Assembly (NCBI GenBank): GCA_964020085.1
Contig: OZ026598.1
Coordinates: 16,125,051-16,189,050, forward strand
Source: Micromussa lordhowensis
Lineage: Eukaryota; Cnidaria; Anthozoa; Scleractinia; Lobophylliidae
Direction: 5' to 3'
Length of the DNA: 64,000 bases
Part shown: piece by piece, positions 25,401 to 37,400 of the stretch
How the letters are laid out: each line of letters opens with the position of its first letter
Position numbering within the stretch: position 1 is the stretch's first letter
The notes under the pieces: model-generated
Seen by the model: the letters and a program-made list of their open reading frames with translations, nothing else
What the model was told of the DNA's origin: nothing
Database searches by the model: none
Translations under genes and position numbers: made by a program

Positions 25401-28400
25401 AAGTTAAGCCCTGAAGACATAGATGGTCATCACATGAACGGGATTGGAACCCATGACCTCTGTGATACAGGTGGAGTGCTCTACCAACTGAGCTATCAAA
25501 CCGACTGGGAGCTTAAATTTAACAGCTGCTTAAGTTGTGTTTCATATTACGAACTAAACATGTGATCAGCTCCCAGTTGGCTTGATAGCTCCGTTGGTAG
25601 AGCACTGCACTGGTATCGCAGAGGTCATGGGCTCGGATCCCGTTCAGTCCGGAAATTTTCAGGTTTTCATTTCACAGCTGCTTTTGTTGTGTTTATAACT
25701 GCGATGATCATCTGTGTCTTCATATCTTTCTCCGCAGTTCAAATATATGATCTTTCAACGCCCTGTTCGGAGGGATTCCTACTTGGACGGGTGACCAAAT
25801 ACGAATACCCCGTCTTGTTATAACTTTTTTTCTTCCTTTCCCTTTCAAAGGCGATATTAAAGACTGCAGAACTCCCAGCCTTGCGCAATGTCTTTTCTTC
25901 TATTTATCAACTACGTGTTCATATCATTTCGCCATGTCCGAACTTTATATGTGTATTTATTTACAATCGACGTATAAATAAATAGCGAAACGCGTTGTTC
26001 GAATTCTCCTCAATTCTCTTTTAATAATGGCTTGAATCATTCGAAAGCTCATCAATTTTGTGACTTTCAATATCATCCGTTTTTCGGCAATCGAGTAGGG
26101 TATTAGCAGACACCTACGGGAAATGAGCTATTTTAATATATAATTACCTGAAGCTATAAAAACTCCCGTACGATAATCTATTCAATGTAGATCATTTCTG
26201 ATTTAAGATATTTAGTACTTGCGTCAGAAATTCAAAGAATAACTAGACTTGACCCGGTGCAAGCGACTGTAAAACGGCCTTAGACGGCGGATGTTCGAAA
26301 CCCGGGGGTGGGGGGCACTTTTATATGGAAAGGTCTGGGATTCTCGTCGTCTCGGGTACAAATCAAGGATTCTGGTCTCACTTAGGGTGTTGATGACGAA
26401 ACTTCACCAGTTTTAGCTGTCAAGGTATCCTTTTGGGTAAACTAGAAGAAATATTAATAAAACTACAAGTGCGCGTGCAATCCTTTCTTGTACAGTGGTT
26501 AGTAATCGAACCGTTTTAAGTGGTATCTTTTAGAGGTCTAATGAAGCTCGAGTAACGCTCACATTAGTTTCCTTTAGGAGTTAAATTCCAATCAGTTTTC
26601 CGACGAGCATTCCTGACCTTTTCATATGGAATTTTCTCCCCCCTCCCCGGGTTCCAAATGTCTAACAGACCTAACAGGAACCGACAGAGTGATGAAGCGA
26701 TGGAGTGAAATCGTTTCACCGATGCAACTTGGAAAATAAAATTTTCCAAGTTAAAAATGGCTTTGTATGCAAGCTTCGTTTGAAATAGAGAGCGATTCAA
26801 GACTATAGCAAGGGTACAAACGACAAGCTTTTTGTGGAAATCAGGTTTTCAAAAAAAATTCCAAAAGCAAAATTTGAAGTTAACCTGGCACACTGTGAGG
26901 TGGAGACCGTTCGCATGACTTTGTAGTAATACTGATATCATCAACAGCTAACTTATACAAACTGGGAGAGCGTTTTCCCTTGGCAATTATCAAAACCTAC
27001 AAAAGAAACATAATAAATAATATTTAGAAGCAGACAAAACCCTTAGCGAGAGGTAAGTTGGGCTCATTTAAATGCATACAAAATAATGTATGAAAATGGT
27101 CTATACACAAGATGTGCTTCTGCTGTAAAAACCAAAAAATCCTGCAGAAAAATCTTTATAAAGTAGTGGTGAAACCCTCTAAATTGAATACATCAGTTGT
27201 ATAAACAATCGAGACCTTTCATTTAACTGAAACCTTTTTCTGTCAAGATCAGCAAATAACGTCGCGAAATGTTTCAAATACAGTAGATTATTGGTCTAGA
27301 ACTATTTTCCAATACCTTAAAATCCTCATTCGTAGTGAATGACACTTGACCATTTAGCCATGTGTTGCCTTGGTGCCCATTAAGACTCCAAAGTGACAAA
27401 TTGGATGTCGTCATCAAAACTGACACGGTTAACGATGATTCATAGTAAGTAGGAAGCAAATAAAAGAAGGCTAAACATAACCCGACTTTCTGGTAAATGG
27501 GGTTGACGGTAATCCATGGACTTTCAAGAACAGCAGGTTTGTCTTCGCCATTAGTAAGAAGCCCTATCGATGCCAAAAGAAAATGACATGTTACAAAGCC
27601 ATTCTGCAATAATCCTCGAATTGGTATCATGCTATCATGTTTTCCTTGATTGATTTTACTGAATACAATTATTTACCTAAGATTACCTCTGCAAGCCGGA
27701 CAATTTAAGGTATCTGAATTCTCTATGCATACCTCTACCAAGGGATGATTCAACTGCCAGTTTCCATCCTTGGTCGCTATTACTCCAAGTACACAAATTG
27801 GAAGTGAAGTTGCATCCTTCGATCTCGATAGCTACAGCAAAGAAATTAAATCTTCTAATGCACAGTCCCAAATGTGGTAAATTACGTACTTAATGATGTT
27901 CTCATCAACGGAAAATGTATTTCTAGCCTTCCGCCGATTGATTCACTGAATCAGCCGTCAAACCTCTGTTTGACCTCATATGGAAACTGAGTGTGGCAGG
28001 TGTCGTTTTAAGCAATAAACGAGTGTTCCGTCGCAATACAGCTTCAAACAGCAAGAAATAATGGACACTGCCACCCCGGAAACTACACAAAGCCAAACAA
28101 TGTCACAAGTAACTCAGCTTTGAATAGTTTGATACGAAAGATATAATTGTTGGAGCTTGTAAAAATATACAACAAAAGCGACTGAATGGCAAACAAAGGC
28201 AGCAAAATCTACGGAAAGATCTTTAACTGAAATAATTTCGTTCCAGAGCAAAATTTGTAGTCCAACATTTGGAACTGTAATAAATTCTCTCAGAAATACA
28301 TTTGAACAGATTGAATTTTATCGATTGCGACGGCTGCGTAAACAAGTAAATCCTTGATTCCACTATGCATATGACATGGGCGAACCAAAACAGGGATGGT

Positions 28401-31400
28401 AACAATGTCAGATACAATGTTGCTAAGTATGATACTTTTATAATGGCCATGGGTTTTCAGATATGTAACGCACCTTTGACATTGACTTCACCAATTTGAC
28501 TGTTAATCTGGGTTAAATATGACACTGGCTCTTCCGGTGCATATGAAACCTAAGGCTCAGATAAATGAAATAAAGTAACAAATAAACAGCTGCATCGAAC
28601 ATTTAACAGCAACGAATATCTGGTTGAGTCCAACATAAGGTAAGATAAGGTCACTTTATTTAGAGTCGTAAACGTGGGGAGTGTTAAGTGTCGAGCGTTA
28701 AGTGACGTTAGTGTGATTGAATTTCATAGGACTCACGTTTATCCCATAGATTCCCTCCTGAAGCACAGTGTCGAGAGTGGTGTTGAAGCTGCGTTCTTGG
28801 CAATCCAGTTTTAACCCGGTGTGAACCAAACGCTTCTGTTCAGCAAACGTGAAATAGACTTCAATTGGACATCCAGGGCAGTATGAACCACGACAACAAT
28901 ATTTGTAGGTCGCTGTGTCCAGGAAGGAAAATTGCAACGGTATAATTATGTATCTCTGAAACGGTGTATACGCTGAGTTAAAAAGATTTAACCAAGAAAT
29001 AAACAAAGCAAAACAGAGCAATCTTACGTCATTGCCAATAAGCGTTATTATTAGCTACCCGAGTGGGCAAGATGGCGCTATCTTGGGATTACCCGCAGTG
29101 TCTCGCAAAAGTTCCCGAAGCTTGTTCGGTGAAGATAGGTGGATATTGGTCACGTTTTTGTTTTGTGTGTTTATAGACGTCGACTCCGTATCGGTCCATA
29201 AACACGCAAAAACAGAACTTGGCCAATATCCAGTCATCTGGACCTCACGCTTGGTCAATAACCCATATTTCAGGCTAGCTAACGGTCCATCATGACCGGT
29301 TACCGTTCAAAAGTGCGAGCTTTGAAAAGAAGTGTTTCATATTCTGCATTCAGGCCTACAGATGCTTGATTGTCTCGGTGGAAACTACTGCCAGTGAACG
29401 GTATAGAAGTGTGCGTGTTTCTAATCTAATTTTGTTATAATGACTTCGGAGAAAAACAAAAAGATTAGCTATGATCCGCTACACGCGACCTTGAGACTAT
29501 AGGATAATAAGTTCATAAATCTTAAGATAATTTAACTCAGACCTTTAATATGCCTTTACAGAAAGAGGAATTATCTTTCTGAGACTATAATTACCTTGGA
29601 TAGCAAGCTTTTGGCCAGTTGTCACAGCTTTCGGAATAGAATTTATCTCAAAGTCTACAAAACCTACCCCTACAAAACAAAACAGTAGAATAAGTAAGTA
29701 ATTTCTTGGATAATCATGTAGGAAGTCCCCATAGAAAATGCAATATAAATGAAATTTTACTTCCTCATATAATACACAAGCACTCGAGAACTGGTCATAG
29801 AATGAGATTGAAAGAACATATCAGATTAGGAGTGATCTTTGGACCTCCTTTGAAGCGCCGGTCAATATCCTCTTGTGAGTGGCGCTGTTTAATAGTGTAA
29901 TACATTCTACTATTCCACCAGAAATAAAAGAACTTTTAAAATTGTGGAATTTTTATAAATGCGAGTAAAGTTATGACGGCGATGACGATCGTGTACTAAA
30001 TCGACTTTTGTAGCAAATTAATTATTGCCTTAAAGTTTTCAATTATTTTTCCCCAGCAGTGGACAATTAATGCTACTGTCAATGATTAACCGACGTGGCT
30101 AGAGGTTAGAGATGGTGCATTTACATGTACCTGGCCTAACCCAAAACAAATGCGAGCTTTCAATTGGACGCTGGTAGGTACCGTTCGGAAACTTCATTCC
30201 TACGGATACGCAATCGTCGTCATCAGATTGTTTCATAAGTGTCTCGACAAAGTAAAACCGACATTTACTTAGTAAAATTTCCCTCGAAGTCTGAACGAAA
30301 GGATGTCTGAAAGAGTAAAGCAAGTAAAATGAGAACAAAAATTAGTTAGCATGGTCTGTTATAACTTATATCAAGAGAGGATGAAAGGGAAAGTGTTACA
30401 TGTAATTCCTCTTATTATTCAACAAATTGTAACACTATCCAAATACGGTCATGATGCTCTCGATATCTGTCATCCGTAGGTAACAGACATCCGGCAGTAT
30501 ACGTAGCTTCGTACGTGGGAAGAAAAAGTGAAGTGAGAAAATGTCGACAGAGAGATTTAAAAATGTTAGGCTGTTTTGTTATCAATTTGTTGAATAATAA
30601 AACAATTATCCTGCTCAATCTCGCGAAATATCGCGCGATTTCGCAGGATAATTGTTAAATATAGGAAGATGTCCAAAATAATCCCTCTCAAGCTATTTTT
30701 AGAAATGCTACACAGTTATTCTGGCAATACAGTTACAGTTGCGTGGCCTTTGAATGCATGGAGGCTGGAGGTGACCTTGCTTTGATACAGACCTCTCTCC
30801 TTTCTCATTTAAATATCAACTAGTTTGTAGAAGAACAACTTGATTTACACAACAAAGCCAGCTCACTGAATAAACTACTGTAAAATGGTCTGTCATCCCT
30901 ATACTCATAGAATCCATGAATCTCTTTTCTCATGGTCATCATAGCCATTGGTATTGCCCGTGGGCGCGTAGTAAAGCACGACGACGACGACAAAGTCGCG
31001 CAGTATGGCGGCCATACTCTTTCCAATTAAGACGAACGAGGCATGCAGACCTTGGTTTACAGCGTACTTATTTGATATTGGACATCCATATTATGGTCAA
31101 TTGACACCTGTCAAATTAAGTTATCCGCTGACTAGTATCACGTGACCATATTGCAGGCTCAAGTTTAAAGCTCATCTTAGTTAGTTTTTTGGAAATATTC
31201 AATAGTACTATAAAAGGAGCTTAGATTTCGCTTCGTGATGAGATTAGCCCTTATACATGTACATGATAACATCATGTATTCTGGGCAAGAATGGTGTACA
31301 TTTTAAAGGTGCGGAAGTTGTAACAGTGTAAGTTTCCTCCACGTTTATGATGAAAAAGATTCACAAGATCCCACAAACATGAAAGCGTAACTCAGGAAAG

Positions 31401-34400
31401 TTGAAGTCTCTTTTGTCAAACTATCAGAAGATTTTGAGACACCGGCCTTTTTTGGTATTTGTGACCACATTTTCCGAACAAAGTCTAATATTAATATTCA
31501 ATAGAAAAAAAGGGGAAAAAATATCCAATATAAATATCTATTCTTACCTATCCCACTGATTGTGACCTGTCCTGAATCCCTGTTGCATTTCCACCAGAAG
31601 AATTTTTCCTGTTTCTTCATCGCCCTTGCTATTTTCAAATGTGTCGAGCCATAGCTCACAGGCATCATCACAGGCAACATAAAATGTGTAATTACCACTT
31701 TCTGGAACCTTGAGAGACAATCGAGGTTGTTTAAATGAAATAAATATGAAACTGTGTCCTAAATATCACATATTTTTAGTAATACTTATGCAAACGGCCA
31801 AAGCCTCGTCAATTTTCATGAGGTGTCTTTGGAGTCAGCGCTGGTAATTAGCTGACAAGCACCCAACAGCTTATTTTTGTTTTGTAAAGTCAGGTCTACT
31901 GGCAACTGGTGAAAATCCGTCTGCATTAATGTATTTCCACACAAAAAATTCGTGAAAAACATTTCCTAAAGAAGTGTCTTAAGCAAACATAATACTTACA
32001 GGGAGACTACCATTTTACATTTAACATTTTCAGTATTAAGGTAGAACAAGAGAACTACCTGAAGATATGCTGTCAGACGCTGTCCGTAGCTTTTGTGAAA
32101 ATTATACGGAGCATCAAAGTTTTGAAGAAAGTTCACAACATCTGGGTTGCTTGGAAATCTCTTATCGTCCCGCAAACTTGCTATCGTTCCCAAACGTATT
32201 TTATACCAAAGTTCCTGGCGAACTCCATGAACAGTTGCTTTCTTGTCTGCAAAAAGTAAGTGGAAATTGTAAAAAACTCTTGGAACAAAGCGACTAAATC
32301 GCTTTTCCGTTCAGATTTCCCTGTAACATCTCTAGTGACACGATTCTTACCTGTCGCAGTTATTAAAACCTCACAGAGGCTGAGACTGTCTGCTTCGTCA
32401 GCCAATATAGTTACGTTTGCTGCCAATATTGATGGTTCACACATTAGTAGTCTTCTTTTTTCTGCTTTCCAATCGTAAACTTGGCAATCCGAGGTTGCTG
32501 CGGAGATCTCCTTGTTCCTCAAAATCACCTTAAGGCCTGGCAATTCTGTCAAGCAACAGTCTGGTCTATTAATGATCCAAATCTTGTAAACAAATGCTGC
32601 ACTTTTTAGAGTTACACTCCACCAAACTTGCTGGCCCTTTGAACAAAAGTGAAAATAGTACTTACTTGGCTTTTAGCATAACATATCTTTGTCTGCAGGT
32701 CGTCATATATTCTACCTACTGTTACTAAAACTGATCTGCTACTGGAGTTCCAAAGTTCCAAAGTGCAAAATGCTGTGAATGATTTTAGTTACGTACAGTT
32801 TTCCCTTTGATCGTAAAGCATGAAGCAATGTTGCCATCTACAACGTGGAATGAGCTTCCAATAGTTTCAGCCTGGGAAACGTGGCTTGTCGGTAGGCTCG
32901 ACACATAGTTCCCTAAAATCGCAAAGAAAGGAAAACCAATCATAAGGACCCGTTTGGGTGTTTACATCTCCTGTTCTGGAGACATCATTCGTCATGTTAC
33001 TGTTTGGGAATGAAGCAAGCAGTATTTCGAGAGGTTGCCATTCCAGCAAATGTTATGGTTCAGAAACTCGGCACTATCCCTCCTCACTTTGACGTCATTT
33101 ATTTTCTACGGTTTTTCTTCCCCCCCAGTTTCCATCTAGGTATTCTAGCATAACGATTTAAACTCAGCCCTGACCCGTCTAGGTGAGGATGGTTTTTGAA
33201 AGAGCTATTGTTGGTGAATGCCGTTTCGACAACAAGGGCGGAAGTCATGTCCAAAGTGAAAAGCGTTTGTAAGTCAAGGGTGCCATTCATTATAAGCCAT
33301 TTCCGTGTTTCTTTTACCTCAGTTTCAAAACGATTCTTGGTCCACAACCTTTCATATTGAAATTAGATTTTCTTGCACGTTCATTGTCTTGCAAATCAAA
33401 TTCATTTACATATGAAAGGTTGTTTACCAGGACTCGTTTTGAAACAGAGGTAAAAAGCGACTTGCATGTAAATGCTTATTCAGGTCCGTTTCTCTTGGAT
33501 GTCATGATCTTTTTAGTTCTTCGCTATATGAACCTTTTCATACATTACTGAGAACGCGAACACACTGACGAAATATTGTACCAAATATTTTGGAATTACC
33601 AGGCGGTTTGCATTGGCATATTAGCTGCGATTCCGGTGGACATGTTTTCTGTGAAATGAATTTACTTATCATGCAGAAAATCGATAAAAGGCGAATTTTT
33701 ATTTGCCGAGGGGTTTATGTGTCACAGTATAATCATACAATGACACTAACCATGTACAAGCACTTACTCTCGTGTGTTTCACATATGTAGCTTAGGGTGT
33801 AAAAGCAATATGTTTGCAAAAGCTTCCATTCCAAAGAATTCCTTACTAGCGCACCACACTCTCCACTCCAAAGAGCATGAGGATATCCACGATGCCAAAT
33901 GTTGCGGGTTGAGATATTCTTCCCCCCTAACCACTGCCAGGTGCCGAACTTCCGAATTCCTATGAATGCCTGTACGTTAACATTCGGGAATAGATTATCT
34001 ATCACAGTGAGATAGCTGGCGATGATTTGCCTTTTAATCTCAGAATCAACAATGGCTAAGTCTCCTCCCTGTTGTAGGCAGCGTTCACGAGCTTTGTCCC
34101 AGGTGACATAAGTATGATTTCCAAATATTCGAAAACACATTCCATCCGCTTCGAACCAGCCATCTTCACAAGATCCTTGGAAAAAATGACATTTGAAAAT
34201 TATAAGCACTCAAGGTGCAAACTGGAATATAACCGGCAACTCTTTAACAATAAGCACTAAAAGAAAGAACAAAAACAACAAAACCAGCAAAACCAACACA
34301 CAATTTCAACACTAAACCATTGCAAGTGCTATTTGCGGATGTCTCTATAGCTTGCAACTAACTGCTAATCTATTACTAATAATTACCTGTACATGTATTT

Positions 34401-37400
34401 TTATCACGCAAAACTATATGACGCAATTTCCCAAAATCATAATCATGATGAGAAACAAACTACAAGTAATTCCAAAGAAGTTTCCAAACAATTTCTTGGA
34501 CGAGACACATATTCTAAGTGGCAATAACCAACGCTCTTACTTGAATCGTGTTTTTGGCTCTGGCAGATGAATGCTTCTTTTGTTAAACAGTCCCCATCAT
34601 TAATTCGCCAGCCTTTCCCTTTCCAATAATCGTTCCATTTTTCTCCTAAAATCAGATCGCCGCACCAACCATCTCCTGAAGGCTCGTATGGACCCCACAG
34701 AGATGAGTACTTGTTGAAAGGGAAACCCTCATTTTTAACTGTGATCCATTGCCCATTACTAACAGCATAAGCACCAATAGAAAAGTAACTCCATTCGTCT
34801 AAATAGTCGTCAATAAATTTAGTTATTTTGTGAGGCTCCAATACATTTTTTAACACAGCAAGCCGTCCCCCACGTGTCCAGCAATCACGTCTAGCGTTGC
34901 CCCAAATTTTCTTACGAAGTAAGTGTACTTGGAAACAAGTTTCGTCAAATTTTCGCCATCCTGGAGGACAGGAGTCGGGTGCTGCAATGTTTAAAACAGC
35001 TATAAGTCACGTGAATATGAATCGACCTGGGGTACACGTTTGTTGTAATTAACCTTGGCTGCAGAGAGTGAATAACTTATTTTTAGGCGTTTAATTTCTC
35101 TCTAATGGTTAATGGACGTTTGTGATTGTTTCCGAGGCAAGTATGCAGAATTCTTGTTTTTACATTTCCCAATTACTGTGTTTTCCTACTGTAGACCTTC
35201 GTCATTAAGCCTAGGTTAAGCCAACTTTGAACAGACATTCTGATTCGATTTGTGCAAAGTTCTTTTTATAGTGTAGTATTTACTATTTTAACACTTACAT
35301 TTTAGCGCTTATATTTACATATTTTATCGTTGGACATTCTCACGCCCTAATTTGTACTTATATATAAGTATCTTTCATTCGCTTTTTCTACAACTTGAGA
35401 ATGATCTCAGGGAGATCTAAACGTTGTATTTTATCGTTAGTTTTTATTCTGAGCTTTGACATTATCCTACGGTATTTTGTCAGTATTCTTTATCTTTTCC
35501 GAAAGGAGAAACGAAGTTGAAATGTAACATGGCGCTTTCCACTTGTTACGCACCTAGCAGTGAAACGTTGGCGAAGAAATATTCTTTGGTCTGCTGATCA
35601 CAGCAGGCGTGGTATTCATCCAAAGCAATCCCAGCAGAAAGTCTCGGGCTTCGGTTAATGAGCAGCACCTTTCTGTAACCTTCTTGGTGCGATGTTGTTG
35701 AAGAATAAAGGAAGTCTAAAGGGAAACACTGGAGATCATCCAATGAGAGCTGTGCAGTGACACTTTTACGACAATACACTGAATGCGCTGGGTAAACAAA
35801 GTACATCACATCTGTCGAGCTGTTTCTTGTTTGAAGAACTTGTAACGTGAACTGATAATTCCACCCACTATGAACAGGAGTTCTGTCCAGTTTGAAATCC
35901 ACAGGATCTGTCTTCATGAAGGCATGCAGCGTTTGGCTGACTATATCACAAACAAAAAATGAGCTGTGGTTTAGACATCTCTTCAAGTGGATCAAGGATC
36001 ATGGGTGGTTCATGCCGGGATATTTTTGCGATAAAACAGATACTTCGTGTTGTGCGATCGTCTGAGTAAGGGTTTTACTGAAAATAGCCGTTCTTGGCGT
36101 ATGACGTATCGACAACTCTGACGATGACTTAAAACCTTAATAAAAGCTATAACAGCAAATTTAAATATAAACATTGTTGCCATAGAAACGTACAGTTACG
36201 TGTCTAAACAGCTGATACACCTAAATATTTCCTGACAATTTTCTTGAAAATTCAGAAGGTTTCACGACTAAAGCTTGAATGTTATTCAAATAATATAAAA
36301 AATTTAAAGGAGTTAAAGCCATCCAGCCTCTTCCCCTCCCCACCACTTGGCTAAATACGGTTAAAGTACGTACGGAGAAAGTAAAAATAATAATTATTTA
36401 AAAAAGCTAGGAATCATAATATGGAAAATATGGAGCTTTCAGCACATACAATGCACCAATCTGAATGCATATCTCTAAATTATTGTGTTTTGAAGCTTTT
36501 GGACCCCCTGAATTTAATTGTCCTAGTGACCAATGACCAGCTACAGTGTCATCTTCCAAACTCTAATCCCATCTCACTTATACATCAGAGGCCGCTACGC
36601 CCCTGCAGACAGGAACTAGAAATTAAGGTCCTTACTCACCTAGTCTTTGACATATGCCCTTTGTGAATTTAATGTTGTCGATGGCAATATCACTTGAAAA
36701 GGAAAGTCCTCTTACACCTTCAACGACAATCTAAAAATGGAAATAACGTAATTATTTGCAAAACTGATAACCATGCTCGATCACGTGACTTGAGCGTCCT
36801 TTAACACGGTCAAATAACCCCTTAACATTAAAATTGATATTAAAATATTTCTCTGTAGTCACTCGCTGCAAGTTATCTACCTAACTTTACTATTTTTTGT
36901 TTAGAATGGTACCCTTTTTGTTTTGTTTTTACAAGGTGTCGTTCTGAAATCTGAAATCTGAATTCATCAGAAACGTTGTACGCTTACCTCTTTTATGTTG
37001 CTGGTTAGGGTCTGGTTGTTTCTTAGACAGTGCATTAGAAATAATTCTCTCCTACTTGTTCCACCCCTTCAATTGTTAATGTCTCGATGTTTCAAGAATT
37101 AGTGGGTAAAAGTCTCCATGTCACGCAGTGGCTTTACATGTATGGCATAGCCTTTAACTTCAAGGAACAGCCGATGGTTTCATTTAGGGTGTGCAGAGAT
37201 ACAATTAACAGGCGAAATATTAATGATGGGGCGTGCGAGCAATAAAAATAAAAAATAAAAAGAAACAAGCGATTTTTATTTCTTTTTCTTCCAGTGGTTT
37301 TTAAAACGGAAAATATTCTCTCTCTTTTTCCATCGAGTTATAGGAGCATTCGTTTCAGAGGACTCGCGGAAAAATTGTGGAAGCACTAGCCTGTGGCTCG

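Noticed and set aside
25430..25650. Possible tRNA genes from A-box and B-box sequences
   Set aside because: No seven-base acceptor stem pairs properly and identical boxes recur with a shared tail, so they are SINEs.
33774..33965. Plus-strand open frames across the second C-type lectin exon
   Set aside because: They are shadows of the minus-strand lectin frame, which carries the domain signature and splice sites.
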